From Isoptericola jiangsuensis (GTDB lineage: Bacteria; Actinomycetota; Actinomycetes; Actinomycetales; Cellulomonadaceae): 64,000 nt of DNA. The stretch spans positions 3,782,001-3,846,000 of the forward strand of contig NZ_PDJJ01000001.1 of assembly GCF_002563715.1 (NCBI RefSeq), in the 5' to 3' direction. Made by a program: the position numbers and the translations under genes. The notes beneath the pieces are model-generated. The model was not told the origin of the DNA. It worked only from the letters and a program-made list of their open reading frames with translations, and made no database searches. Below, one piece after another: positions 28,052 to 37,340 of the stretch; position 1 is the first letter of the stretch, and each line of letters begins with the position of its first letter.

Positions 28052-29094
28052 CAGTACCTCACCCTCGGGTCGACGAGCGCGGCGATCATGTCGACGAGGA
28101 AGTTCGTCACCGCGACCACGACGGCCATGACCACGACGATGCCCTGCACGGCCACGAAGTCGCGGGCCTGCAGGTACTCGGACAGCTGGAAGCCGAGGCC
28201 GCGCCACTCGAACGTGGTCTCGGTGAGGACCGCCCCGACGAGCAGCATGGCGATCTGCATGCCGGCGACGGTGACGATCGGGATGAGGGCGGGCCGCCAC
28301 GCGTGGGCGGTGACGAGCCGTCGTTCGCGCACGCCGCGGGAGCGGGCGGCGTCGACGTACTCGGTGCCGAGGGTGCCGATCATGTTGGTGCGCACGAGCC
28401 GCAGGAACACGCCGGCGGTGAGCAGGCCGAGCGCCATGGCGGGCAGGAACGCGTGCTGGAGCACGTCGAGGACGACGGCGGGGTCGCCGGTGCGGAACGC
28501 GTCGACGAGCATGAACCCGGAGTCGGCGCCGGCCTTGCGCATCTCGATCTCCCCGGCGGTGGACACGCGGCCCGCGACGGGGAACCAGCCGAGCCACACG
28601 GAGAAGACGAGCTTGAGCAGCAGGCCCGCGAAGAACACGGGTGTCGCGTAGGCGAGGATCGCGGAGAGCCGCAGGACGGCGTCGGGCCAGCGGTCGCGGC
28701 GGTAGGCGGCGATCATGCCGAACGGGACGCCCAGGACGACGGCGACGAGGACGGCGTACACGCTGAGCTCGAGCGTCGCGGCGCCGTACGTGCCGAGCAC
28801 CTCGGTGACGGGCCGGTTGTCGCTGATGGTGGTGCCGAAGTCGCCGGTGAGGATCCCGCCGAGGTACTCGAGGTACTGCTCGAGGATCGGCCGGTCGTAC
28901 CCGGCGGCGTGGATGCGCTCGGCGAGCTGGTCGGGCGTGAGACGACCGCCGAGGGCGGCCGTGATCGGGTCACCGGTGGCGCGCATGAGCACGAACACGG
29001 TGGTGACCAGGATGAGGACGGTGGGGATGATCAGCAGGAAGCGCACCAGGACGTAGCGTCCCAGTGCGCTCCCTGCTGCCGGTGCGGCAGACAC
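28051..29094 (-). CDS. Peptide ABC transporter permease, DppB type
   Basis: 347 residues. The typical DppB start LGRYVLVRFLLIIPTVLILVT is followed by FVLMRATGDPI, six membrane helices and the EAA loop EYVDAARSRGVRERRLVTAH. A longer than usual loop after helix 3 carries VAGRVSTAGEIEMRKAGADS. It lies 16 bp after the binding-protein gene and overlaps the DppC-type gene by one base. Confidence 0.88.
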   Translation of the reverse strand: MSAAPAAGSALGRYVLVRFLLIIPTVLILVTTVFVLMRATGDPITAALGGRLTPDQLAERIHAAGYDRPILEQYLEYLGGILTGDFGTTISDNRPVTEVLGTYGAATLELSVYAVLVAVVLGVPFGMIAAYRRDRWPDAVLRLSAILAYATPVFFAGLLLKLVFSVWLGWFPVAGRVSTAGEIEMRKAGADSGFMLVDAFRTGDPAVVLDVLQHAFLPAMALGLLTAGVFLRLVRTNMIGTLGTEYVDAARSRGVRERRLVTAHAWRPALIPIVTVAGMQIAMLLVGAVLTETTFEWRGLGFQLSEYLQARDFVAVQGIVVVMAVVVAVTNFLVDMIAALVDPRVRY

Positions 29095-29110
29095 TGCGAG
29101 AGGCTCCCGA

Positions 29111-30757
29111 TCAGCCCTTGCTCAGCGCCGCGTAGCGGAACTTGAAGGACGCGTCGAGCGTGTCCTCGGCCCCGGAGACGTCGGCCCCGACGACGGCGAC
29201 CTGCGCGCCCTGGAGGTACGGCACGGTCGACAGGTCGGCCGCGACGGTGTCCTGGATCTCCTCGATGACGGCGGTGCGCTCGGCCGGGTCGGCGGTCGTG
29301 CCCTGCTTCGTGATGAGCTCGTCCACGGCCGGGTTCGCGTAGTGGTTCCCGAGGAAGTTCTCCGTGAGGAAGAACGGCGTCAGGTAGTTGTCGGCGTCGG
29401 AGTAGTCCGGGAACCAGCCGAGCTGGTAGGCCGGGTAGACGTCGGCGGTGCGGTCCTCGGAGTACTGCACCCACTCCGTGGTCTGCAGGTCCACGGTGAA
29501 CAGGCCCGACGACTCGAGCTGGTCCTTGATGAGCGCGTACTCGTCGCCCGACGACGGGCCGTAGTGGTCGTTCGAGTACTGCAGGCTCAGCGCGACCGGC
29601 GTCTCGACGCCCGCGTCCGCGAGCGCCTGCTCGGCCGCGGCGGCGTCGGGGCCGCCGGCGCCGTCGCCGTACATCTCCTTGAGGGACTCCGTCGCGCCGG
29701 TCAGGCCCGCGGGCACGTAGGAGTACAGGGGCGTGTAGGTGCCCTTGTAGACCTGCTCGGAGATGGCCTCGCGGTCGATGAGGTCGGCGACGGCCTGGCG
29801 GACGGCGAGCGCCTTGTCCTCGTCGGCGTCGGGCTGCGCGGCACCGTAGGGCTGCGTGTCGAAGTTGAAGACGACGTAGCGGATCTCGCCGCCGGGGCCC
29901 TCGACGACCTTGACGGCGTCGTCGCCCTTGAGGTCCTCGACGTCGGTCGCGGACAGGGAGCGGAACGCGACGTCGACGGAGCCCTGCTGGACCTCGAGCT
30001 TGAGGTTCGAGGCGTCGGCGAAGTAGGAGACGTTGATCTCGGGGGTCTTCGCCGCGCCGAGCAGGCCCTGGTAGCCGTCGTACGCCTCGTAGGTGACGAG
30101 CTCGTTGAGGGTGTAGCTGGTGATCGTGTACTGCCCGGCGAACGCCTGGCCGTCGACGATCTCCGTGTCGGGGGTCAGCGCGTCGGCGGCGAAGACGTCC
30201 TCGTCGACGATGGGGCCGACGGGCGACGACAGGATCTGCGGGAACACCTGGTCGTCGGGCTGCTTGAGGTGGAACACGACGGTGGTGTCGTCGACGACCT
30301 CGGTGGAGTCCAGGTTGTACAGCAGCGACGACGGGCCGTTCGGGTCCGCGATGGCGAGCTGGCGGTCGAACGTGAACTTCACGTCGGACGCGGTGAGGTC
30401 GTTGCCGTTGGCCCACTTCAGGCCCGGCTTGAGCTTGACCGTGTACTCGGTGGGGGCGGTGAACTCGGCGGACTCGGCGATGTCGGGCTCGACGTCGGGG
30501 CTGCCGTAGGGGGTGTTGAGCAGGAACGGGTACACCTGGTTCATCACCGCGAACGAGCCGTTGTCGTACGAGCCGGCCGGGTCGATGGTGGTGATCTTGT
30601 CGGTGGTGCCGACGGTGAGCGCCGTCGCGGCGCCGCCCTCGCCCTCGGTGGCGGTGTCGTCGGTCCCGCCGCCGCCGCACGCGGTGAGCGCGAGCACCAG
30701 CACCGATGCCCCCGCCGCCGTCGCGACGGTGCGTCGCGTGCCTCGGATCGTCCTCAT
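29111..30757 (-). CDS. Peptide ABC transporter substrate-binding lipoprotein (family 5)
   Basis: 548 residues from ATG 30757, preceded by GAGGAGGGG. The signal peptide ends in the lipobox LALTACGG, so the protein is lipid-anchored on the outer membrane face. SBP_bac_5 features include VEPDIAESAEFTAPTEYTVKL, LKWANGNDLTASDVKFTFD and WFPDYSDADNYLTPFFL. Cluster members bind oligopeptides, dipeptides or sometimes sugars or nickel; the residues here do not settle which. It is the first gene of the four-gene importer operon. Confidence 0.9.
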   Translation of the reverse strand: MRTIRGTRRTVATAAGASVLVLALTACGGGGTDDTATEGEGGAATALTVGTTDKITTIDPAGSYDNGSFAVMNQVYPFLLNTPYGSPDVEPDIAESAEFTAPTEYTVKLKPGLKWANGNDLTASDVKFTFDRQLAIADPNGPSSLLYNLDSTEVVDDTTVVFHLKQPDDQVFPQILSSPVGPIVDEDVFAADALTPDTEIVDGQAFAGQYTITSYTLNELVTYEAYDGYQGLLGAAKTPEINVSYFADASNLKLEVQQGSVDVAFRSLSATDVEDLKGDDAVKVVEGPGGEIRYVVFNFDTQPYGAAQPDADEDKALAVRQAVADLIDREAISEQVYKGTYTPLYSYVPAGLTGATESLKEMYGDGAGGPDAAAAEQALADAGVETPVALSLQYSNDHYGPSSGDEYALIKDQLESSGLFTVDLQTTEWVQYSEDRTADVYPAYQLGWFPDYSDADNYLTPFFLTENFLGNHYANPAVDELITKQGTTADPAERTAVIEEIQDTVAADLSTVPYLQGAQVAVVGADVSGAEDTLDASFKFRYAALSKG

Positions 30758-30799
30758 GGGTGTTCCCCTCCTCGATGTGGCCCGCGGGATCACCGTGGG

Positions 30800-30850
30800 C
30801 CAGGTCACATAAGCGACGGTTATACCAGGCAACTGTGTCCGCCAGGTCAC
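30800..30850 (-). promoter_or_regulatory. Promoter region of peptide operon with direct repeats
   Basis: CCAGGTCAC occurs at 30800-30808 and again at 30842-30850, 42 bp apart (four helical turns). The two copies flank an AT-richer segment containing TATAAC and TTGCCT on the minus strand. The repeats suggest two sites for a regulator on one DNA face around the promoter. Confidence 0.45.
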
Positions 30851-30936
30851 GTTCGCGTTCCTCGTCCGGGTGATCCCCGGCCGGACCGGGCGTTTTCCCG
30901 GGGCCGTGGGCGGCCCCGCGACCTAGACTCGCCAGC

Positions 30937-33732
30937 ATGTCCCGACCCACCGGAGAGCCCCCCGCGGGCGGCGGAGCGTCGGGCACCGTCCACGAGGTCG
31001 GGTCGTTCGGCGGCGACGCCCCCCGGCCCCCGACCGGCGCCCTGCGCGCCCTGTTCCTCGGCAGCACCGCGAACGACGACCACGCCGGGCTTGTGCGCGT
31101 CGTCGACACCCCCGAGCACCGGCTGCGCAAGCCGTCCGCCCTGCTCGGGATCGTGATCAGCGTGCTCGGGGTCGCGCTCGTGCTCGCGCTGTCCGTGGTC
31201 GCGCACGGCACCACCGAGGGCGTCACCGCGGACGTGCGGGAGTTCAACACGCTCGTCGGCCAGCTGCTCGTCATCCCGGTCGCGCTGCTCGAGGGTCTCG
31301 TCACGCTGTTCGTGCCCGTGGTCGTCCTCGTGGAGCTCGGCATCCGCCGCCTCGGCCGGCAGGTCGTGGAGTCGATCCTCGCGGCGGCCCTCGGGCTCGT
31401 CCTCGCCGTCGTCGCCGTCCTCCTGCTGGACTGGCTGGGCAGCGAGGACCTCGTACGCACCCTGTCCGTGCTGCGCGACGGCGTGTGGACGATCACGATC
31501 CCGGGATACGTCGCGGCCATCGCCGGGCTCCTCATCACCGCGGGCCCCCGCACCCGGCGCCGCAGCGTCCGCTGGTCCTGGAACGTCCTCTACCTCGCGC
31601 TCGTCGTCGCGCTCATCACGGGGCAGGCCTCCCTGCCCGGCGTGCTCGTGGCGCTGCTGCTGGGCCGCCTCGCCGGGCAGACCGTCCAGTACGTGTCCGG
31701 CGTCCGCTCCGAGCGCGCCTACGGCGGGGAGCTCGTCACCGCGGTCCGCCGCGCGGGTTTCCGCCCCACCGCGCTGGTGCGCGTCCGCGGCGTCGCCGCC
31801 GACGCCGACCCCGGGACCGGGACCGGGACTCCCGCCGACGGCACCCCCGCGGCCGAGGAGAGCACCTCGACGCCCGGCAGCGCCCCGCACGGGCTCGACG
31901 ACGAGATCGTCACCCACGTCGACGCCGCCGGCGAGGTCACCGGCCGCACCACGCTGCGCGCCCTGCTGCGCCAGCGTCCCCGGATCGGCCGCGAGCGCGA
32001 GCCGGACCTCCCGACGCCCGAGACCCTCGTCGACCCCGCCACCGTCGCCCTCACCCGCGCGGGCGACACCCGCGTCTACGCCATGTTCACCGGCGACGGC
32101 ACCCGCCGTGACGTCGTCGTCCTCGACGGCGACCGGCACGTCGTCGGCCTCGTCACCCGCCTGTGGCGCTCCCTGCGGCTGCGCGGCCTCGAGGGCCGCG
32201 CCCAGGTCTCCCTCAAGGCCGTCGCCGAGCGCAACGCCCTGCTCACGTACGCCGCGAGCGCCGCCGGGGTGCACACGCCCCGCCTCCTCGGCGTCGGCGA
32301 GGCCGCCGACTCCATCGTGCTCGTCACCGAGCACGCCAACGACTCCGTGTCGTGGCGCGACGTGCCCGACGACGTCCTCGCGGGCGACCACGGCGACCGC
32401 GTCCTCGCCGCCGCCTGGGAGCAGCTCCGCCGTGCGCACGCCGCCGGCCTCACCCACCACGCCCTCACGCCCGACGTGCTGCTCGTCGAGCACGCCGAGG
32501 GCGCCACTCCCACCGTCTGGCTCACCGGCTGGGAGCAGGGCGAGATCGCGTCCACGGCGCTCGGCCGCCGCCTCGACCTCACCCAGATGCTGGCCCTGCT
32601 CGCCCTGCGCGTCGGCGCCGAACGGGCCGTCACGTCCGCCGTGCGCGCCCTGCCCGACGAGGACGTCGTCGCCGTCGGACCGCTCCTGCAGCCCGTCGCG
32701 CTGCCCGCCGCGACCCGCGTCGCCGTCCGCGAGCGCAAGGGCCTCATCGACGCGCTGCGCGAGGCCCTCGTGGCCCGCATGCCCGAGGTCGACGTCCAGC
32801 CGCAGAACATCACCCGGTTCGGCGCCCGCACCGTCATCACCCTGACCCTGTCGATCGTCGTCGTGACGGCGCTGGTCACCACGATGAACCTCGACGAGAT
32901 CTCCGCCGCCGTCGCCGCCGCCAACCCCTGGTGGGTCGTCGCGTCGTTCCTGCTGGGCGCCATCACCTGGTTCGGGGCCGCCCTCACCTTCGTCGCGTTC
33001 TCCCCCGAACGCCTCCCCCTCGGCCGCGCGACCCTCACCCAGATGGCCGGGTCGTTCGTGTCGCTGGCCGCACCCGCCGGCATCGGCCCCGCCGCCCTCA
33101 ACCTGCGCATGCTCACCCGCCGCGGCGTGTCCACCCCGATGGCCGTCGCCACCGTCGCGCTCGTCCAGGTGTCCCAGTTCGTCGTCACCGTCGTGCTGCT
33201 CGTCGTGCTCTCGATCTTCACCGGCTCCGGCGGCCTCATCGAGCTGCCGTCCATCACCGTCCTGCTCACCATCGCGGGCGTCGCCGTCGCGGTCGTCGCG
33301 ACCCTGCTCGTCCCCGCGATCCGGCGCTGGGTGTGGGAGAAGACCCGCCCCACCCTCGAGCAGGTGTGGCCCCGCCTCTCCCAGATGCTCGGCCAGCCCG
33401 CCCGTCTCGCCCTCGGGCTCGGCGGCAACGTCGTCATGTCCCTCGGGTACGTCCTGGCGTTCGACGCCGCGCTCGCCGCGTTCGGGCAGTCCCTCAACCT
33501 CATCGACGTCGCCGTCGTCTACCTCGTCGGCAACGCCCTCGGCGCCCTCGTGCCCACACCCGGCGGCCTCGGCGGCGTCGAGGCGGCCCTCACCGCCGGC
33601 CTCACCGCCGCCGGCGTCCCCGCCTCCATCGCGCTGTCCACCACCATCCTGTTCCGCCTGGTCACCTACTGGGGCCGCGTCCCCTTCGGTTGGGCGGCGA
33701 TGCGCTACCTGGAGCGCAAGGGCGACCTGTAG
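30937..33732 (+). CDS. Membrane protein: TM domain, kinase-like domain, UPF0104/LPG-synthase-like TM domain
   Basis: 931 residues. Part 1 (about 60-260) has five or six helices, including LLGIVISVLGVALVLALSVVA. Part 2 (about 290-590) is soluble and resembles a degenerate protein-kinase/aminoglycoside phosphotransferase fold: ALLTYAASAAGVHTPRLLGVG and a LTHHALTPDVLLVE catalytic-loop remnant lacking HRD/DFG. Part 3 (about 620-925) is the UPF0104 flippase-like domain of lysylphosphatidylglycerol synthases (MAGSFVSLAAPAGIGPAAL, LVPTPGGLGGVEAAL). No aminoacyl-transferase domain is present, so lysyl-PG synthesis is unlikely; a lipid-flipping or envelope role is inferred. TAGACT (30924-30929) ends 7 nt before the ATG. 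Confidence 0.75.
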   Translation: MSRPTGEPPAGGGASGTVHEVGSFGGDAPRPPTGALRALFLGSTANDDHAGLVRVVDTPEHRLRKPSALLGIVISVLGVALVLALSVVAHGTTEGVTADVREFNTLVGQLLVIPVALLEGLVTLFVPVVVLVELGIRRLGRQVVESILAAALGLVLAVVAVLLLDWLGSEDLVRTLSVLRDGVWTITIPGYVAAIAGLLITAGPRTRRRSVRWSWNVLYLALVVALITGQASLPGVLVALLLGRLAGQTVQYVSGVRSERAYGGELVTAVRRAGFRPTALVRVRGVAADADPGTGTGTPADGTPAAEESTSTPGSAPHGLDDEIVTHVDAAGEVTGRTTLRALLRQRPRIGREREPDLPTPETLVDPATVALTRAGDTRVYAMFTGDGTRRDVVVLDGDRHVVGLVTRLWRSLRLRGLEGRAQVSLKAVAERNALLTYAASAAGVHTPRLLGVGEAADSIVLVTEHANDSVSWRDVPDDVLAGDHGDRVLAAAWEQLRRAHAAGLTHHALTPDVLLVEHAEGATPTVWLTGWEQGEIASTALGRRLDLTQMLALLALRVGAERAVTSAVRALPDEDVVAVGPLLQPVALPAATRVAVRERKGLIDALREALVARMPEVDVQPQNITRFGARTVITLTLSIVVVTALVTTMNLDEISAAVAAANPWWVVASFLLGAITWFGAALTFVAFSPERLPLGRATLTQMAGSFVSLAAPAGIGPAALNLRMLTRRGVSTPMAVATVALVQVSQFVVTVVLLVVLSIFTGSGGLIELPSITVLLTIAGVAVAVVATLLVPAIRRWVWEKTRPTLEQVWPRLSQMLGQPARLALGLGGNVVMSLGYVLAFDAALAAFGQSLNLIDVAVVYLVGNALGALVPTPGGLGGVEAALTAGLTAAGVPASIALSTTILFRLVTYWGRVPFGWAAMRYLERKGDL

Positions 33733-33830
33733 GCGGGATGCGCCGCCGTCCGTCCGGGGGTGCGGGGCGACGGCTCGTCGTCCACCCGACCCTGCGCCGA
33801 GCGACGCCGACCCCAGCCGGTCGGGACCTG

Positions 33831-33930
33831 GCCGCGGTCGGGGGTGTGCCGGGCACGGTCGTCAGACCGGAAGCGGAGGTCGCGCAGCGACCGTGAGCGC
33901 GACCGTGCCCGGCACACCGCCGACCGCGGC
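33831..33930 (+). repeat. Hairpin element H4 (type A core)
   Basis: Exactly 100 bp with 31-bp arms (33831-33861 and 33900-33930) showing a single mismatch. The core 33862-33899 is identical to that of H3, but the outer arm bases differ from H3. It sits between convergent genes, 100 bp past the membrane-protein stop and 33 bp before the HU terminator. Confidence 0.9.
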
Positions 33931-33962
33931 CGCACACGCACCACTACCCCGGCGGGGAGACG

Positions 33963-34002
33963 CGAGGGCCCGCCGTCCACCGGGGTGGACGACGGGCCCT
34001 CG
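33963..34002 (-). terminator. Terminator of the HU gene
   Basis: CGAGGGCCCG pairs with CGGGCCCTCG, and CGTCCACC with GGTGGACG, separated by one C-A mismatch. It lies 18 bp after the HU stop codon. Confidence 0.75.
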
Positions 34003-34019
34003 TGGGTTCGCGCGAGGCG

Positions 34020-34301
34020 TCAGGCCGAGACGGCCTTCTTCAGCAGCGAGCCGGCGCTGATCTTCACGCCGTAGCCGGCCGGGATCTGGATCTCCTCGCC
34101 GGTGCGCGGGTTGCGGCCGGTGCGGGCGGCGCGCTCGACGCGCTCCACCGAGAGCAGGCCCGTGATCTTCACGGCCTCGCCCTTGCCCAGCGACTCGACG
34201 AGCACCTCCTGCAGGGCGTTGAGCGCAGCCTCGGAGTCCGACTTGGTCAGACCGGCCTTGGCGGCGATGGCCGAGGCGAGCTCGGACTTGTTGAGCGACA
34301 T
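34020..34301 (-). CDS. HU family DNA-binding protein
   Basis: 93 residues, the standard HU length with no tail. MSLNKSELASAIAAKAGLTKSD, EAVKITGLLSVERVERAARTGRNPRTGEEI and AGYGVKISAGSLLKKAV are the canonical dimerisation and minor-groove-binding parts, with the intercalating proline in the RNPRTGE arm. GAAGGGAAG is the Shine-Dalgarno. CATAGT (34395-34390, minus) is a possible -10, giving a ~80-nt leader. It complements the tailed HU at 16317. Confidence 0.92.
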   Translation of the reverse strand: MSLNKSELASAIAAKAGLTKSDSEAALNALQEVLVESLGKGEAVKITGLLSVERVERAARTGRNPRTGEEIQIPAGYGVKISAGSLLKKAVSA

Positions 34302-34454
34302 GAGCTTCCCTTCTCCGGATCACGACGTGCGGTCGCGCACGCCGTCACGTTCACGGTCGGTACCGGACGAACCGGTGGACCGGGAACACACTATGGAACA
34401 TCCGCGGGTTTCTGCGACTTCTCGGCGCGTCGGCGCGCCTCCGCGGACGTCGGT

Positions 34455-35210
34455 TCAGTCGTGGGGCGAGCGCCCCGGGTCCGTGCCGTGCTGGTCGTGC
34501 AGGCGGCGGCGGGACCGCACGAGCAGCACGAGGGCCACACCGATGATCGCGACGAGCGCGGCGCCGTACAGCAGCGGGATGGAGCCGGAGGCGTCGTCGG
34601 TCGTGGCGGGGCTCGGCGACGTCGCGGGCGCGGCGGCGAGGTCGTCGGTCGCGACGACGCTCGCGGACGGCGACGGGGCGGGCGTGGGCTGCTCGGACGC
34701 GGCCTCGGACGGCTCGGGCGACGGCGTCGGCTCGGGCTGCTCCGCGACCGTCCAGCCGAGCTCGCCCTCGATGGGGTGCCCGTCGGACGACACGACCCGC
34801 CAGGCGAGCGTGTACGCGCCACCGGCGGTCTGCTCGCCCAGGTCGACGACGACCTCGCGGCCGTCGATCGCGATCCCCGCGTCGGTCTTCCCGTCGGGGG
34901 TGGTGGCGCGCACCTGGGTGCCGTCGGCGATGATCTCGTCGCTGAACTCCAGGGTGACCGACGTCACCGGCTCGTCGAGCGTCGCGCCGTCCTTCGGGTC
35001 GGAGCCGACGAGCTGGTCGTGGGCGCTGGCGGCACCCGCGGCGAGCACGCTCACGACGGTGCCGCCGACGAGCGCGAGCACCATCGACAGCACGACGACC
35101 AGCGCGACCGCGCGCCGCCGCCCGGTGCGGACGACGGGCGTCCACTCCTCGTCCGAGGGACGGGAGGCCTGCCGGGGGCGGGGGTCGGGACCTGCGGGGT
35201 TCTGCGCCAC
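34455..35210 (-). CDS. CopC-domain copper resistance protein
   Basis: 251 residues. A cytoplasmic Pro/Arg-rich start is followed by a signal/anchor helix (VALVVVLSMVLALVGGTVV). The mature CopC domain begins at AHDQLVGSDPKDG, with the N-terminal histidine expected to bind Cu(II), and contains WRVVSSDGHPIEGELGWTV, the conserved second copper site. A Pro/Ser/Glu-rich linker (about 155-205) leads to a C-terminal membrane helix and basic tail. Unlike CopC-CopD systems, no CopD follows. GTG 35210 is preceded by TAGGGT with a 7-nt gap. Confidence 0.82.
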   Translation of the reverse strand: MAQNPAGPDPRPRQASRPSDEEWTPVVRTGRRRAVALVVVLSMVLALVGGTVVSVLAAGAASAHDQLVGSDPKDGATLDEPVTSVTLEFSDEIIADGTQVRATTPDGKTDAGIAIDGREVVVDLGEQTAGGAYTLAWRVVSSDGHPIEGELGWTVAEQPEPTPSPEPSEAASEQPTPAPSPSASVVATDDLAAAPATSPSPATTDDASGSIPLLYGAALVAIIGVALVLLVRSRRRLHDQHGTDPGRSPHD

Positions 35211-35281
35211 GGTGGCGACCCTAGCGCCGCGGTACGACGTCCGGCGAACGCGCCACCGCCGTCGTCGGGCAGACTCGGGGT
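35211..35281. promoter_or_regulatory. Divergent promoters of CopC-like gene and nadE
   Basis: TAGGGT (35223-35218, minus) and CAGACT (35270-35275, plus) end 7 and 6 nt before the two GTG starts. Both messages look leaderless. No CsoR-type G-tract operator is present, so the CopC-like gene is probably not in the CsoR regulon. Confidence 0.45.
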
Positions 35282-37330
35282 GTGGACTTCCGCAACGCCT
35301 ACGCCCACGGGTTCGCCCGCGTCGCCGCCTGCACCGTGCCGGTGGCCGCCGCCGACCCCGCGTCGAACGCCGCGACGATCCTCGCCGAGGCGCGCGCGTG
35401 CCACGACGACGGCGTCGCCGTGGCCGTGTTCCCCGAGCTGTCGGTGTCGGGGTACGCGCTGGACGACCTGCACCTCGCGGACACCCTGCTGGAGGCCGTG
35501 TCGGACGCCCTGGCGGCGATCGTGGCGGCCAGCGCGGACCTGCGGCCCCTGCTGGTGGTGGGTGCCCCGCTGGAGGTCGACGGCCGGGTCCACAACTGCG
35601 CCGTCGTGGTGCAGGGCGGGCAAGTGCTGGGCGTCGCCCCGAAGTCGTACCTGCCGAACTACCGGGAGTTCTACGAGAGGCGCTGGTTCGCGGCGGGCGC
35701 GGAGTCCCGCGGCGGGACGGTGCGGCTGCCGTTCTCGGGCGAGGAGGTGCCGTTCGGGCCGGACCTGCTGTTCCGGGCCTCGGACGTCGCGGGCCTCGTG
35801 GTGCACGTCGAGGTGTGCGAGGACATGTGGGTGCCCGTCCCGCCGTCGGCCGAGGCGGCGCTCGCGGGCGCGACGGTGCTGCTCAACCCGTCGGCGAGCC
35901 CCATCACGGTGGCGCGCGCGGAGGACCGCCGCCTCCTGGTGCGGTCGTCGTCGTCGCGCTGCCTCGCGGCCTACGCGTACGCGGCGGCGTCCCAGGGCGA
36001 GTCGTCGACGGACCTGTCGTGGGACGGCCAGACGATGGTCTACGAGGCGGGCGACCTGCTCGGCGAGACCGAACGCTTCCCGCAGGGCCCCCGCCGCACG
36101 GTGGCCGACGTCGACCTCGACCGGCTGCGTCAGGAGCGGCTGCGGCAGGGCTCGTTCGACGACAACCGCCGCGCGCTCGGCGAGCGGACGCGCGCGTTCC
36201 GCACCGTCGAGTGGGAGGTGCGGCCGCCGTCGGGCGACGTGGGGCTGCGCCGCAAGGTGGACCGCTTCCCGTTCGTGCCCGACGACGCGGCGCGGCTCGC
36301 CCAGGACTGCTACGAGGCGTACAACATCCAGGTCACCGGCCTGGAGCAGCGGCTCGCCTCGATCGGCGGCCCGAAGGTCGTCGTCGGCGTGTCCGGCGGC
36401 CTGGACTCGACCCACGCCCTGCTCGTGGCCGCGCACGCGATGGACCGGCTCGGGCGGCCCCGCAGCGACGTGCACGCCGTCACGATGCCCGGCTTCGCGA
36501 CGTCCGCGGAGACGAAGGACCGCGCCACCCGTCTCGCGAAGGCGCTCGGGGTGCGGTTCGAGGAGCTCGACATCCGGCCCGCCGCCACGCAGATGCTGCG
36601 CGACCTCGGGCACCCGTTCGGCGACGGCGAGCCCGTCTACGACGTCACGTTCGAGAACGTGCAGGCCGGGCTGCGCACCGACTACCTGTTCCGGATCGCG
36701 AACCACCGCGGCGGCATCGTGCTCGGCACGGGCGACCTGTCCGAGCTGGCGCTCGGCTGGTGCACGTACGGGGTGGGCGACCAGATGTCGCACTACGCCG
36801 TGAACACGGGCGTGCCGAAGACGCTCGTCCAGCACCTCATCCGCTGGGTGGCGGACTCCGGCGACTTCCCCGACGACGTCGCGGACGTGCTGCGGGAGGT
36901 CGTCACCGCGGAGATCTCCCCCGAGCTGGTGCCCGTCGGCGCGGGCGAGACCCCGCAGTCCACGCAGGCCGTCGTCGGCCCGTACGCCCTGCAGGACTTC
37001 ACCCTGTTCTGGACGCTGCGGCACGGCCTGCGACCCTCGAAGATCGCGTTCCTCGCGTGGCACGCGTGGCGCGACGCCGAGGCCGGCGGGTGGCCGCCGA
37101 ACTACCCGCACGACGAGCGGTCCGCCTACGACCTGCCCGAGATCCGCCGCTGGCTGGTCGTGTTTGTGCGCCGGTTCTTCTCGTCGCAGTTCAAGCGGTC
37201 CGCCCTGCCGAACGGCCCCAAGGTCTCCCCCGGCGGCACGATGTCGCCCCGCGGCGACTGGCGGATGCCGTCCGACGCCTCCCCGGCGGCGTGGCTGGCC
37301 GAGATCGAGGCGAACGTCCCCGACGCCTGA
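35282..37330 (+). CDS. nadE: Glutamine-dependent NAD+ synthetase
   Basis: 682 residues, the length of actinobacterial two-domain NadE. The N-terminal nitrilase-like glutaminase domain (1-285) keeps the Glu/Lys/Cys triad in VFPELSVSGYAL, APKSYLPNYREFYE and HVEVCEDMWVP. The C-terminal synthetase domain has the ATP pyrophosphatase P-loop VVGVSGGLDSTHALLV and TGDLSELALGWCTYGVGD. It amidates nicotinic acid adenine dinucleotide to NAD+ using glutamine. GTG 35282 follows CAGACT by 6 nt. Confidence 0.95.
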   Translation: MDFRNAYAHGFARVAACTVPVAAADPASNAATILAEARACHDDGVAVAVFPELSVSGYALDDLHLADTLLEAVSDALAAIVAASADLRPLLVVGAPLEVDGRVHNCAVVVQGGQVLGVAPKSYLPNYREFYERRWFAAGAESRGGTVRLPFSGEEVPFGPDLLFRASDVAGLVVHVEVCEDMWVPVPPSAEAALAGATVLLNPSASPITVARAEDRRLLVRSSSSRCLAAYAYAAASQGESSTDLSWDGQTMVYEAGDLLGETERFPQGPRRTVADVDLDRLRQERLRQGSFDDNRRALGERTRAFRTVEWEVRPPSGDVGLRRKVDRFPFVPDDAARLAQDCYEAYNIQVTGLEQRLASIGGPKVVVGVSGGLDSTHALLVAAHAMDRLGRPRSDVHAVTMPGFATSAETKDRATRLAKALGVRFEELDIRPAATQMLRDLGHPFGDGEPVYDVTFENVQAGLRTDYLFRIANHRGGIVLGTGDLSELALGWCTYGVGDQMSHYAVNTGVPKTLVQHLIRWVADSGDFPDDVADVLREVVTAEISPELVPVGAGETPQSTQAVVGPYALQDFTLFWTLRHGLRPSKIAFLAWHAWRDAEAGGWPPNYPHDERSAYDLPEIRRWLVVFVRRFFSSQFKRSALPNGPKVSPGGTMSPRGDWRMPSDASPAAWLAEIEANVPDA

Positions 37331-37340
37331 GCCCTGCCGG

